DNA of 64,000 nucleotides from Betaproteobacteria bacterium (GTDB lineage Bacteria; Pseudomonadota; Gammaproteobacteria; Burkholderiales; Usitatibacteraceae): the NCBI GenBank assembly GCA_016720925.1, contig JADKJR010000036.1, positions 302,624 to 366,623 on the forward strand. The letters run 5' to 3'. Below are positions 8,958-17,916 of this stretch, piece by piece. The stretch's first letter is position 1. Each line of letters starts with the position of its first letter. Below the pieces are notes generated by a model. It saw only the letters and a list, made by a program, of their open reading frames with translations, was not told the DNA's origin and searched no databases. A program made the translations under genes and the position numbers.

Positions 8958-10118
8958 CTAAAAAACCGGAAACTCATCCTCGTCACGCATTCGCGCTTCC
9001 CGTTCCTTGGCTTCGCGCCGGCGGGCCTTGATCCAGTCCTTGAACACGGGAAGATCATTCGGTACAAGGATTTCTCGTTGCAGGTCCTGTATGCGGCGTC
9101 GCAGTTCGGCGATGTCCCGCGTCAAGCGGGGCATGACGGCGTTGGGCAGCAATGTCTGATTGGGCGACAGGTTGAATTGCTCGTGGAGCGGAATCACCAG
9201 ATGCGCGATTTCCATTTCCAATTCGGCTAGTTGGTCTTTCAGGATCTTGTTGAAATGCTTGAGCCGATCTTCCGACAGGCCCGTGATGGTATGCGCGTCA
9301 ATGTGTTCCAGCTCCAGCTGCAGTTCCAGAAGTTGCAATAAATCCTTTTTGTCGTATGCCTGGTTGACCCGCTGCATCAGCGCCGTTTTGCGCGTACGTT
9401 CCTGCGGATCGCGTTCGCGATCGGGGTGCAAGGCGCTGACCAGCTTGCGGTAGACCTCGCGGATCGACAGGCTCGTTTGGTCCGCTTCCGCCTTGAGTTT
9501 TGCGTCCCGCGCCAGTTGCTTGGCGCTCTTCTTGCGCTGGCTGCGGCGATCCTCTTCCTCCATTCGCAGCAGATGCTCCTTTTCCATCTGCTCGAGCACT
9601 TGCGCCATGACGTCTTCGGTCGAATCCAGCTCGGCCGCGTCGTCCAGATCGATCTCAAACATGGCTTCCACCGCGGACTTCATACTGCTGACCGCCGCGG
9701 CTTCCTCGGCATCGAAATCGACATCGCTGTATTTGTTATAGATCGCCTTCAACGCCTCGTCGCCGGTATCGACAATCAGGTGCTCGGCAAGACGGCAAAT
9801 AATGTCCTTGACGACCAGACGTTCGGCCTGGGTGAGTCCCTTTCGATCCAACGCCAGATCCAGGCTATGCACCATGGCCCCCTGAATTTCGCGGAACGTT
9901 TGTGCGAGCGGCACATAGTCCCTCGCCACTTTTTGCTGGTAGGTCAGCAAGACCGCCTGCCATTGAACAAGCGTCTCGCGACTGCTTTCGATTCGCTTGA
10001 CCAGCGTATTGAACGCCTTCTGCCCCTTGGACAGGTTGGGCTGGTGTGGTTGTGAAGCGATACGAATGGACGAAGGCGGGCGGGTCATGGTCAATTGCGG
10101 CAACAGGAAGGTAGCCAT
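8958..10118 (-). CDS. J-domain protein (DnaJ-like)
   Basis: A J-domain core lies in the middle of the protein: SIREVYRKLVSALHPDRE with the essential HPD tripeptide, followed by a helix RVNQAYDKKDLLQLLELQL. J-domains stimulate DnaK ATPase activity. The long N-terminal half and C-terminal coiled-coil segments (rich in Glu, Arg and Leu) are unlike standard DnaJ: there is no Gly/Phe region and no zinc-finger Cys. It therefore looks like a stand-alone specialised co-chaperone. Start choice is uncertain: ATG codons at 10133, 10118 and 10088 are all possible and none has a good ribosome site. It is transcribed divergently from the hydrolase gene at 10379. Confidence 0.75.
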   Translation of the reverse strand: MATFLLPQLTMTRPPSSIRIASQPHQPNLSKGQKAFNTLVKRIESSRETLVQWQAVLLTYQQKVARDYVPLAQTFREIQGAMVHSLDLALDRKGLTQAERLVVKDIICRLAEHLIVDTGDEALKAIYNKYSDVDFDAEEAAAVSSMKSAVEAMFEIDLDDAAELDSTEDVMAQVLEQMEKEHLLRMEEEDRRSQRKKSAKQLARDAKLKAEADQTSLSIREVYRKLVSALHPDRERDPQERTRKTALMQRVNQAYDKKDLLQLLELQLELEHIDAHTITGLSEDRLKHFNKILKDQLAELEMEIAHLVIPLHEQFNLSPNQTLLPNAVMPRLTRDIAELRRRIQDLQREILVPNDLPVFKDWIKARRREAKEREARMRDEDEFPVF

Positions 10119-10378
10119 GATAGTCGGGGCCATGTTAGAAGAGCAAATGTGAAGATCCTTCGACTGCGATTTTGCATGACCGGAATCGCGCGCACTCGCG
10201 TCCACTTGTCTGCCTCTCTCACGATGATACGAGACTGGGCAGAACGATTTAAGAGGCGTTGTCCTACAATTCGACTCATGGCATTGCCGCAAGCTACAGG
10301 TGCTGCAACGTGTTGCGATGGCGTTGCCCGCTGCCGCGGCACGGCGAGCAATAAAGGCTCATACGAAGGGTTTGTGAC

Positions 10379-11089
10379 ATGACAGAGAACGATAAAGTAA
10401 ATCTCCTCCTGCTGCCGGGGCTGCTCACCGATGCGCGCCTGTTTCAATTCCAGATGGAAGATCTCGCCGATATTGCACAGATGTCGGTGGGTGATCTCAC
10501 CGTTGCCGACAGCATCGCCGAACTGGCCGAGAGCGTGCTGATGCATGCGCCGCAGGAATTTGCCCTCGCCGGCCTTTCAATGGGCGGCTATGTGGCGCTG
10601 GAAATCATGCGGCAGGCGCCAGAGCGCGTGTTGGGCTTGGCCTTGCTCGATACCAGCGCTCGCGCCGATACGCCGGAAGCGATCGCGAATCGTCACAAGC
10701 TGATGGCGCAAGCTGAAGTCAATTTTCAAGTTGTGCTCGATACGCTGATGCCGAAACTCGTGCATCCATCGCGCATGAAATACAACTCCATTGTCGATAC
10801 CGTTTACTCGATGGGCCACCGAATCGGCAAGGACGCATTTCTGCGACAGCAGCGCGCCATCATGGGACGCATCGATAGCCGTCCGCATTTGGGAGAACTT
10901 GCCGGTTGCCCGACGCTTGTTCTGTGTGGACGTGACGATGTTATGACGCCAGTAGACGTCCATGAAGAAATCGCGGCGGCCATCGCAGGTTCGCAACTCG
11001 TTGTGATCGACGAGTGCGCGCACCTTTCGACCATGGGACAGCCGAAGCTGGTATCGGACGCAATGCGGATGTGGCTTTGCAACCTTTAG
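10379..11089 (+). CDS. Alpha/beta hydrolase
   Basis: A 236-residue single-domain alpha/beta hydrolase. The oxyanion region LLLLPGLLTDARLF is near the N-terminus, the nucleophile elbow GLSMGG carries Ser67, the acid is in CGRDDVMTP, and the catalytic His is in ECAHLST. There is no signal peptide, so it should be cytoplasmic. The substrate cannot be told from sequence; related proteins include small esterases and haloperoxidase-like enzymes. It is flanked by oppositely transcribed genes. Confidence 0.85.
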   Translation: MTENDKVNLLLLPGLLTDARLFQFQMEDLADIAQMSVGDLTVADSIAELAESVLMHAPQEFALAGLSMGGYVALEIMRQAPERVLGLALLDTSARADTPEAIANRHKLMAQAEVNFQVVLDTLMPKLVHPSRMKYNSIVDTVYSMGHRIGKDAFLRQQRAIMGRIDSRPHLGELAGCPTLVLCGRDDVMTPVDVHEEIAAAIAGSQLVVIDECAHLSTMGQPKLVSDAMRMWLCNL

Positions 11090-11247
11090 CCGCCCGTGAC
11101 GGCGCGCAGGTCGCGCTGCGGCGTTCTGCAATCAGGATGAAGTTGCGACATGAAATGCGGTCGGCGAGAAAGAAGAATGCTTCGCCGGGATCCAACGTTC
11201 GATCGATGTGATTGGCAGACATCGTATGCGTCACTGTCGGGGATCAA

Positions 11248-12975
11248 TCAGATCTGCGGTCGCTGCACTTTCTGGTAGGCCGCCAGCAAACGCCGGTGCA
11301 TATCACTGCCTTCCATGTTCGCGCCCAGCGTGTTTAGCCCGAAGAATTGCTGTTCCCGGTCCACCAGCGCCCAGGCCTGGCGCAGTGCATCCGCGCCGAA
11401 CAGCAGTTGCAGGTTTGCATCGTATCGTCTGGCGTCTTCGAGTTGAAGGATGTTTTCAATGCACCGATAGACACGGCCACGCTCTTCGCCCAGTTGTCCG
11501 AACTGGCTGATCCACGCGCAGCCGTCCAGCGCGGCCTCCTTGTCATCCGCGGCGAGTCCTGCCAGCGCCTTCAATTCGCCCACTCGCAGATCCACCCACG
11601 CCGTGCCGGCATCGGCGGCGAGGCCGATGAGTGTGGTGATCGGCAGGTTCTCGGCCAGGTCCAGCTCATCAAATATTTCAAGCAAGGCCACGCATTCTTC
11701 CTGGCTCAGTTCAGGCAATCTCAGGATGGCAGGCCGCACCAGATTGCCGACCGTGTTGTTTTCCCATTGCAATTCTTCGATCGGATAGATCTCCGACATG
11801 CCCGGCACAAATATGCGGCAGGCGTAGACGCCCAGGTGCGTGAAATCGGCAATGTAAATATCATGGCCGCTGGCATGAATGCGTTGTATGGACCAATCGT
11901 AATCTTCCTGGGTGGTCGTGCCGAAATTCCAGTCGACAAATTGGAAGTCTGGCGTGTCGCGCAGGAATTCCCAGCTGATCACTCCGCTGGAATCGACGAA
12001 ATGGATTTCCAGGTTCTGTGCATCGGCGATTTCGTCCATATCGAAACCGGGTGCCGGAAAATCCCCCAGCGAATCCAGCGCGCGGCCCTGCAGCAGTTCG
12101 GTCAATGCGCGCTCGAGCGCGACTTCGAAGCGCGGATGCGCGCCAAAGCTGGCAAAAATACCCTGGTCCTTCGGATGCAGCAGCGTCACGTTCATCACCG
12201 GGAACTCGCCGCCGAGCGAGGCATCCTTCACCAGGATGCCGAAGCCCGCCGCGCGCAGGCCGCGAATGCCGGCGGCAATACGCGGATACCGGTTGATCAC
12301 TGCTTCCGGCACGTCCGGCAGGCAAATGCCTTCGCGAATGATGCGGAACTTGATGTCCCGCTCAAAGATCTCCGAAAGCGCCTGCGTGCGTGCTTCCATC
12401 ATCGTGTTGCCCGCCGACATGCCGTTACTGACATACAGGTTGCCGATGAGATTGACCGGGAACAGGGCGGTCGCGCCATCGCGTAGCCGCGTGTAGGGAA
12501 TGGCGCAAATGCCGCGCGCCGCGTTGCCGGAATTGAGGTCGATGAGCTGGTCGGCGCGTACCGCCTTGTCCGGGTTGTAAAACGCTTGAAGCTCAGGGGT
12601 GAGCAGGCCTTTCGGCCAGGCCTTACCTTTACCTTTGAGTGGAAACCATTGCTCGTTGGGGTAATGGACAAACTTGTTGTTGGCGATCGTTTCGCCAAGA
12701 TAGAAATGAGTCCAGAAATAGTTGGTACTGAGGCGCTCGAAGAATTCTCCCAGCGCGCTGGCGCGCGCGGCCAGCTCGGAGCCGCCCTTGCCGTTGCTGA
12801 ACAGGCGTGTGCAATCGCGGTCTGTGACATGCACCGACCAGATGTTTTCGATCTCATTGAGCCACGAACGCTCGACGACATGAAAGCCGAGCGCGTCGAG
12901 CTTGCCAAGCAGCGTGGCGATCGATGATTCGAGCGAGGCATCTTTACTGGGGATGAAGGTTTCGTGGTTTGGCAT
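11248..12975 (-). CDS. ycaO: YcaO-type cyclodehydratase (S12 methylthiotransferase accessory protein)
   Basis: At 575 residues it matches the length of E. coli YcaO (about 586). The YcaO nucleotide-binding core is visible: SNGKGGSELAARASALGEFFERLS, EARTQALSEIFERDIK and FEVALERALTELLQGRAL, where Glu and Arg residues bind ATP and Mg. YcaO enzymes activate amide backbones with ATP; the E. coli protein assists RimO in beta-methylthiolation of ribosomal protein S12. No peptide precursor or maturation partner lies nearby, so the housekeeping role is favoured over RiPP synthesis. Its upstream region has a 12-bp tandem repeat. Confidence 0.9.
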   Translation of the reverse strand: MPNHETFIPSKDASLESSIATLLGKLDALGFHVVERSWLNEIENIWSVHVTDRDCTRLFSNGKGGSELAARASALGEFFERLSTNYFWTHFYLGETIANNKFVHYPNEQWFPLKGKGKAWPKGLLTPELQAFYNPDKAVRADQLIDLNSGNAARGICAIPYTRLRDGATALFPVNLIGNLYVSNGMSAGNTMMEARTQALSEIFERDIKFRIIREGICLPDVPEAVINRYPRIAAGIRGLRAAGFGILVKDASLGGEFPVMNVTLLHPKDQGIFASFGAHPRFEVALERALTELLQGRALDSLGDFPAPGFDMDEIADAQNLEIHFVDSSGVISWEFLRDTPDFQFVDWNFGTTTQEDYDWSIQRIHASGHDIYIADFTHLGVYACRIFVPGMSEIYPIEELQWENNTVGNLVRPAILRLPELSQEECVALLEIFDELDLAENLPITTLIGLAADAGTAWVDLRVGELKALAGLAADDKEAALDGCAWISQFGQLGEERGRVYRCIENILQLEDARRYDANLQLLFGADALRQAWALVDREQQFFGLNTLGANMEGSDMHRRLLAAYQKVQRPQI

Positions 12976-12999
12976 GGAATATCTTTTCGGTTCGTGAAG

Positions 13000-13041
13000 G
13001 CGATAATGGAGGCAATGATGGAGGCGATGATAGAGGCGATA
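13000..13041. repeat. 12-bp tandem repeat upstream of ycaO
   Basis: Three and a half units of GCGATAATGGAG and close variants lie 25 bp upstream of the ycaO start, inside its probable promoter or leader. Copy-number change by replication slippage could alter expression; this is inference. Confidence 0.8.
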
Positions 13042-13123
13042 TGGTACGCAGGGTTACGCGGAAGCGCTTTCATTTTTCTTTGCCGCGAGCCGCCAGATCC
13101 GGGGAAATGCGGCCTGATTGGCC

Positions 13124-13190
13124 AAACTCCAGTATTGGCGCGGCCTCCAGGCCGTTTTGCCATGGAAAGCCGCGCCCAATGGCGATCTTT
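13124..13190. repeat. Palindromic intergenic element, copy 3
   Basis: Arms ATTGGCGCGGC and GCCGCGCCCAAT surround a CCAGGCCGTTTTG centre. It lies between divergent genes (ycaO and the lectin gene), which argues against a terminator role. I see nothing else in the remaining 12976-13438 interval besides the tandem repeat upstream. Confidence 0.85.
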
Positions 13191-13438
13191 GTCGTCGGGA
13201 ACGAAGAATCGGCATGACACGAAACTCGACGTGTCTCGACCTCAAACATGGCACGCAAGATACATTTGTTCGGAATCGGATGGCCTTCGTTCAGGCAGAA
13301 TGGCGGCGACCTATATTTGCCAATGCGCGCATTTGCTCAATGCGTGCTTTTACCAACACACGCGGTGTTCTCGCCGGAAAAAACCGGGATCATGCCGGGT
13401 GAAGATACCGAATCAGCCGTTTACTTGAGGAGAAAAAC

Positions 13439-14851
13439 ATGAAAGTCACATTGATGCGTACCGGGTTTGCGTTGCTGGCCGCGGGCTTGATGGCCGGCGC
13501 CAGTCATGCGCAAGAGGTGCGCGGCCGCGCCATTCACAGCGGCCCCATCATTGGCGTTGGCAGCCGTCTTTGCGTTGAACTTGCGCAGGCCTCCGCGCAA
13601 GAGGGCGTGCGTATCCAGCAAGACCGGTGCAGCGATGCGCCCGGCGGGTGGGATGTGATGGAATTGGGCAATAGTGAGTTCGCCATCGTCAACCGCAATA
13701 GCGGTCGGGTGCTGGATGTACAGAACGCATCCGGGCAGGACGGCGCCACGGTGCACCAATGGACGTGGAACCAGAGTGGCGCGCAGCGCTGGCGGTTGGA
13801 GTCCAAGGTGGCTGGCACCTACCTGATCGTCAACGTTGCCAGCGGAAAATGCCTTGACGTTGAAGGGGCCTCCACATCATCGGGCGCAAGGATCACGCAG
13901 TACCGTTGCACCGGCGGGGAAAACCAGTTGTTTCGCTTTGGCCGCGCCGGCGCGCAAGCGAGCGGCAGTGGATTTTCTGGCGGCGTGATGCGGCCAGGTG
14001 CTGCCATTGCGCCGCCCGCGGCATCCGTCGCAACGGTCGGCACGCGTCCAACCGGTCGTACCCTGTACACCGGCATGATTCATTCCCGTGCCACCGACAA
14101 GTGCGTCGATGTCGAACGCTTGAGTACGGTGGACGGCGCTAATATCCATCAGTGGAGCTGCAACGCGTCCGCCGCCCAGATATGGGATGTGGTCGATGTC
14201 GGCCGCAATGAGATTGCCTTTGTCGCGCAAGCCAGCAACAAGGTAATGGATGTGCAGGGCGGTGATCGCCGCAGCGGCGCCGATGTTCGCCAGTATTCGT
14301 GGACCGGCGCACCCTCACAGCGCTGGCGCATGGAGAATGCGGAGCGTGGATTCTCCATTATCGTGAATGTGGGCAGCGGCAAGTGCCTGGATCTGGATGC
14401 GGCGCGCGGCATCGATGGTGCCGAAATCATGCAGTTCGATTGTCATGGTGGCGTCAACCAGCAATGGCGTGTCGAGATCAGTGGCAACGATTCCGACTGG
14501 CGCGGCTACAATTCCGGCCGCAAGTGGGGCGGCAAGAATCAATCCTACTCGGACGAGCCGCCTGCATTTCTGGTGGGCGATTTCAAGGGTTATAACAACA
14601 CCTATCAAGCCAATGTCCAATTGTCGATTTTCTCGGATGGCGTGGTTATCGCCGCGATTGATGGCGGCCAGCGGGTGACCGGCTACTATCGTGGTTCGCA
14701 ACTGTTTCTGGGCAATGCGCGTTTCGATATCCAGCAGGAAATCACCGGCTTTCGCGCCGCCCAGGTCGGGCGACCGTCGAATACGATTGCCTATACGCGT
14801 GCGCGTTACGAATCGCCGCGAGGCAAGCAGAAATCAGACAATCGCAACTGA
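13439..14851 (+). CDS. Secreted protein with two ricin-type beta-trefoil lectin domains
   Basis: GAGGAG precedes ATG. A signal peptide ends at ASHA-QE (residue about 24). Two ricin B-like domains follow (about 30-175 and 205-345), shown by repeated Q-x-W motifs (HQWTWN, AQRWRL, HQWSC, SQRWRM, NQQWRV) and repeated GKCLDVEG or KCVDVER segments, which form the sugar-binding lobes. The last 120 residues (SDWRGYNSGRKWGG onward) form a separate domain with no catalytic motif that I recognise. It is probably a periplasmic or extracellular carbohydrate-binding protein. A hairpin terminator follows, so it appears monocistronic. Confidence 0.85.
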   Translation: MKVTLMRTGFALLAAGLMAGASHAQEVRGRAIHSGPIIGVGSRLCVELAQASAQEGVRIQQDRCSDAPGGWDVMELGNSEFAIVNRNSGRVLDVQNASGQDGATVHQWTWNQSGAQRWRLESKVAGTYLIVNVASGKCLDVEGASTSSGARITQYRCTGGENQLFRFGRAGAQASGSGFSGGVMRPGAAIAPPAASVATVGTRPTGRTLYTGMIHSRATDKCVDVERLSTVDGANIHQWSCNASAAQIWDVVDVGRNEIAFVAQASNKVMDVQGGDRRSGADVRQYSWTGAPSQRWRMENAERGFSIIVNVGSGKCLDLDAARGIDGAEIMQFDCHGGVNQQWRVEISGNDSDWRGYNSGRKWGGKNQSYSDEPPAFLVGDFKGYNNTYQANVQLSIFSDGVVIAAIDGGQRVTGYYRGSQLFLGNARFDIQQEITGFRAAQVGRPSNTIAYTRARYESPRGKQKSDNRN

Positions 14852-14873
14852 GCGGGCGCACGCCTGATCGAAC

Positions 14874-14902
14874 AAAGGGGCTCGGTGGGGCCCCTTTTTT
14901 TT
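14874..14902 (+). terminator. Intrinsic terminator after the lectin gene
   Basis: AAGGGGC and GGCCCCTT pair across a short loop and are followed by an unbroken run of T. It lies 23 bases after the stop codon. Confidence 0.9.
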
Positions 14903-15000
14903 CCGGTGAATGTGAATTAGGTGAAATCAAAAGCGCTGTCTCCCAATTGGCGAAATAGCCGAAGAACGGGCGCGAGAGTGGCTTGCGGCTGAGTTCCTGC

Positions 15001-15048
15001 CCAACAAATGCATTGATATGTTTGTTGGGAAACGCTATTGTTTTCCCC
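15001..15048 (+). promoter_or_regulatory. Two overlapping hairpins ahead of a small gene
   Basis: CCAACAAA (15001-15008) pairs with TTTGTTGG (15021-15028), and GGGAAA (15027-15032) pairs with TTTCCC (15042-15047). They share two G residues, so in RNA they would compete. They lie 25 bases before the start of the small gene at 15073. A switching leader is possible but unproven. Confidence 0.4.
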
Positions 15049-15072
15049 TTCAGGCACCCCAAAGTACTAAAA

Positions 15073-15255
15073 ATGACTAAAACTCCCGCAAAAACACCCG
15101 TGAAAGCTACCAAGAAATCCGCTGCCGCTGCAGCACCGGAAGCTCCCGTCGCTGCAAAGCCCGTCGCCTACGCGACCGGTCAGATCGCTGCGGTGCACGC
15201 GCAGCCGTTTACGCGGCCCCCCGCATTTGTGCCGAAAAAGCCACGCGGTAGCTGA
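15073..15255 (+). CDS. Small Ala/Lys/Pro-rich protein
   Basis: A 60-residue product starting at ATG 15073. The first half alternates Lys, Thr, Pro and Ala (TKTPAKTPVKATKKSAAAAA), like the tails of histone H1-like DNA-binding proteins; the second half ends FVPKKPRGS. Low complexity makes homology hard to judge. Support comes from structured sequence before it and a terminator-like hairpin after it. There is no clear ribosome site. It could be a nucleoid-associated or intrinsically disordered protein; that is inference. Confidence 0.5.
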   Translation: MTKTPAKTPVKATKKSAAAAAPEAPVAAKPVAYATGQIAAVHAQPFTRPPAFVPKKPRGS

Positions 15256-15266
15256 TGCGGGTACCG

Positions 15267-15294
15267 AATCAGCCAGATAACCGGCTGATTTAAA
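15267..15294 (+). terminator. Terminator-like hairpin
   Basis: A perfect 8-bp stem, AATCAGCC with GGCTGATT, closes an 8-base loop and is followed by TTAAAA. It lies 12 bases after the stop of the small basic protein gene. Confidence 0.6.
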
Positions 15295-15468
15295 ATGGTT
15301 TTATGATGTGCCGGCCAAATTAGGTGTTGCCAATTTGGCGGTATTTTCACGTCTGGAGCCAGCGTGGATTCTTTATCCATTCTTTCGCGCTGCCAATCGC
15401 TGCTTTCGTTGCCTTCCTTTCCCCGATCAATTCCCGCGCCAGTTTTGTGTGCCAAACTTCCCCGCGAA

Positions 15469-17289
15469 ATGAAGCCCGTCCGCTGCGAAATCGATTTCCC
15501 CATGCTGGCGACGCTCACGCCATCGGAGCGATTGCGCCTGATATTTACGCAGCCGGTGGCGGTGCATATGGCCATGCGCATCGCGGAGGTTTCAGCGGTG
15601 CTGGAGAAAGTTGCGCGCGCGAGTGCGGCTGGCCACTGGTGCGTGGGGTTTGTTGCACATGAAGCCGCCCCGGCGTTTGATGCGGCGCTAATGGTGCAAG
15701 CAGAAGACAATCAGCCATTGGCCTGGTTTGCGGAGTTTGCGGCGCCCGCCGCCGCCTGCCCGGAAAACGATGCGTCATCGGTTGACTGCCGCATCACCCG
15801 TCCGCCGGAAGTGGCGACGTATCACGTCGGCGAATGGCGAACGGACATTGACCACGCCGCCTTCCGGGAGAAGGTTGAATCGATCCGCGCCGATATTCGA
15901 GACGGGCGTTTCTATCAGGTCAATCTCACCACCCGCCTCGCCGCCGATTTTGCCGGCGACGCGCTGGCGTTTCATCGTGCGCTGCAATACTCGCAGCCGA
16001 ACGGCTATCACGCCTATGTCGACACCGGCGACGCGCAATTGCTGTCGGTCTCGCCGGAATTGTTTTTCTCGCTGCACGGCGGCAAGGTGACAACACAGCC
16101 GATGAAAGGCACCGCGCCGCGTGGCGATACGCAGGAAGCAGATGAACGCATCGCCTGGGAACTCACGCATTCGGACAAGGAACGCGCCGAGAATTTGATG
16201 ATCGTCGACCTGTTGCGCAATGATCTTTCGCGTATCGCGCGGCCGAATTCTGTTGAAGTGGCCGCGCTGTTCGCGCTGCAACCGCTGCCAAGTGTCTGGC
16301 AGATGACCTCAACCATCAATGCGACGCTACGTGACGGCTTGGGGCTGACAGACGTGTTTCGTGCGCTGTTTCCCTGCGGGTCCGTGACTGGCGCACCGAA
16401 GGTTGAAGCGATGCACGCGATCTGCGATCTGGAAACGGCACCGCGCGGTGCGTATTGCGGCGCGATCGGCTACGTGGCGCCATCCGTCGATGGCCATATA
16501 CGCGCGTGCTTCAACGTCGGCATCCGCAGTGTATGGATTGAGCGCGGCCGGGCGATATGCGGGGTGGGCGGCGGCATAACCTGGGATTCCACCGTCGAGG
16601 GCGAGTGGGCAGAGGTGATATACAAGAGCCGCTTCGTGAAGCGCGCATCGAAACCGTTTGAATTGCTCGAGACGTTGCGATTGGAGGAGGGCGATTTTGC
16701 ACTGCGCGAGCGGCATCTGGATCGCATGGAGAATTCGGCGCGGCATTTCCGTTTTGCGTTTGATCGCGCACAGTTGCTGCGTGAGCTTGACCGGCTGAAG
16801 CACCAATATCCGCGCGGGGTCTGGCGCGCGCGCCTGCTGCTGGATCGCGAGGGCGCCATGCGCGCGGAAGCGATACCATTTGACGAGGCACCCGCACAGG
16901 CGACATTCCGCATGGCGGATGCGCCCATTTCCAGCGCCGATGAATTCCTGCTGCACAAAACGACGCGCCGGGAAATTTATGAACAGCACGCGCCGCGTGG
17001 ACAGGCGGCGTTCGATACGCTGCTGTGGAATGAGCGGGGCGAGCTGACTGAATTTACCCGGGCCAATCTGGTGGTGAAACGCGATGGCGTATTGTGGACG
17101 CCGCCGGTGTCGTGCGGGCTGCTCAATGGCACGTTACGGGATGAACTGGTGGCGTGGGGTGTTTTGCAGGAACGCGTGTTACGGCGTGAAGATATTTTTC
17201 TTGCCGAGGAGATTTGGTGGCTGAATGGCTTGCGAGGATGGGTGGAGGTGCGGCCCGCAACACCGGACGCGCTTGAAATGGCGGCTTAA
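15469..17289 (+). CDS. pabB: Aminodeoxychorismate synthase component I fused to aminodeoxychorismate lyase
   Basis: The N-terminal two-thirds is a chorismate-binding domain: FYQVNLTTRL, ELFFSLHGGKVTTQPMKGTAPRG, a central NLMIVDLLRNDLSRI, and the C-terminal PCGSVTGAPK and GGGITWDS motifs. The last 230 residues are a PabC-like, PLP-dependent lyase domain ending in LLNGTLRDE and LAEEIWWLNGLRGW. Together they convert chorismate (with amide nitrogen) to aminodeoxychorismate and then to p-aminobenzoate for folate. The glutaminase PabA is not in the window. A GTG at 15364 is an alternative start, but its extra 35 residues look non-conserved. Folate-linked genes lie 1-4 kb downstream. Confidence 0.9.
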   Translation: MKPVRCEIDFPMLATLTPSERLRLIFTQPVAVHMAMRIAEVSAVLEKVARASAAGHWCVGFVAHEAAPAFDAALMVQAEDNQPLAWFAEFAAPAAACPENDASSVDCRITRPPEVATYHVGEWRTDIDHAAFREKVESIRADIRDGRFYQVNLTTRLAADFAGDALAFHRALQYSQPNGYHAYVDTGDAQLLSVSPELFFSLHGGKVTTQPMKGTAPRGDTQEADERIAWELTHSDKERAENLMIVDLLRNDLSRIARPNSVEVAALFALQPLPSVWQMTSTINATLRDGLGLTDVFRALFPCGSVTGAPKVEAMHAICDLETAPRGAYCGAIGYVAPSVDGHIRACFNVGIRSVWIERGRAICGVGGGITWDSTVEGEWAEVIYKSRFVKRASKPFELLETLRLEEGDFALRERHLDRMENSARHFRFAFDRAQLLRELDRLKHQYPRGVWRARLLLDREGAMRAEAIPFDEAPAQATFRMADAPISSADEFLLHKTTRREIYEQHAPRGQAAFDTLLWNERGELTEFTRANLVVKRDGVLWTPPVSCGLLNGTLRDELVAWGVLQERVLRREDIFLAEEIWWLNGLRGWVEVRPATPDALEMAA

Positions 17290-17301
17290 GTGCGCGCACG
17301 G

Positions 17302-17338
17302 CCCCTCATCCCCACCCTTCTCCCGCGGGAGAAGAGCT
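17302..17338. repeat. Short dispersed repeat (CCCTCATCCCC family), copy a
   Basis: CCCCTCATCCCCACCCTTCT runs into a CTCCCGCGGGAG hairpin and AAGAGCT. A reverse-oriented relative is at 43192-43228. Similar sequences are common between genes of many proteobacteria. It overlaps the first codons that an upstream start of the glycosylase gene would use. Confidence 0.7.
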
Positions 17339-17343
17339 ATCTG

Positions 17344-17835
17344 GTGCCTGATTTGCTGGCCCCAAATTTGCGCCTCATATTCTGCGGTACGGCGCCTTCA
17401 AAAGCCTCCGCTGCCGCGAAGGCTTATTACGCAAAGCCGGGCAACAAGTTCTGGCCAACCCTGCATCAGGTGGGGATCACACCACGGCGATTCACGCCCA
17501 ACGAGTACCCGCAATTGCTGGCGCTGGGGATTGGCCTGACCGATTTGTGCAAGGTTCACAGCGGCGTGGATGCGGAGTTGCCGGACGATGCGTTTGACCT
17601 GGCCGAATTCCGCCACAAGCTGGCGCAATTTCAACCGGCAATGGTCGCGTTCACCAGCAAGAATGCGGCACAGTCCGCGCTGACGCGCGCAGTGGATTAC
17701 GGGTTACAGAAAGACGTTTGGGGAAAGACAAGATTCTTCGTGCTGCCATCGCCTTCGGGCCTGGCGACGCGGTTTTTCAACATAGAGGTGTGGCAAGCGC
17801 TTGCTCGCGAGATCACCGGCAAGCAGGTTCGGTAG
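17344..17835 (+). CDS. mug: MUG/TDG-type mismatch uracil-DNA glycosylase
   Basis: I place the start at GTG 17344 because the product then begins VPDLLAPNLRLIFCG, aligning with the E. coli Mug start (MVEDILAPGLRVVFCG). The GTG at 17290 would translate a dispersed repeat. The length of 163 fits Mug (168). Motifs are GTAPS in place of GINPG, GNKFWPTLHQVG, and LPSPSGLA in the DNA-insertion loop. The family removes uracil or thymine from G mismatches. The Asn of motif 1 that is catalytic in E. coli is Ala here. As I recall, Deinococcus MUG has a similar motif and uses another acidic residue; the Asp in HSGVDAEL is a candidate. Confidence 0.8.
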   Translation: MPDLLAPNLRLIFCGTAPSKASAAAKAYYAKPGNKFWPTLHQVGITPRRFTPNEYPQLLALGIGLTDLCKVHSGVDAELPDDAFDLAEFRHKLAQFQPAMVAFTSKNAAQSALTRAVDYGLQKDVWGKTRFFVLPSPSGLATRFFNIEVWQALAREITGKQVR

Positions 17836-17865
17836 ATCGAAGCGATAGCTCTGAAGTAAGCAAGA

Positions 17866-17897
17866 AAAAGCGGCGCGGATGACATCTCGCGCCGCTT
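17866..17897 (-). terminator. Intrinsic terminator of the DUF3617 gene
   Basis: AAGCGGCGCG and CGCGCCGCTT form a 10-bp stem around a 10-base loop. Read on the minus strand it ends in a T-run (TTTTTCTT), so it serves the minus-strand gene; the stem may also slow the convergent glycosylase transcript. Confidence 0.85.
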
Positions 17898-17916
17898 CAT
17901 ATTCTGGCAGGCCAGT

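Noticed and set aside
10134..10378. Small plus-strand open frame between the J-domain and hydrolase genes
   Set aside because: It spans a divergent promoter region and has an Arg/Cys-rich, non-protein-like translation.
11248..12975. YcaO as part of a RiPP biosynthesis cluster
   Set aside because: The length and domain layout match the ribosomal S12 accessory type, and no precursor peptide, dehydrogenase or exporter lies nearby.
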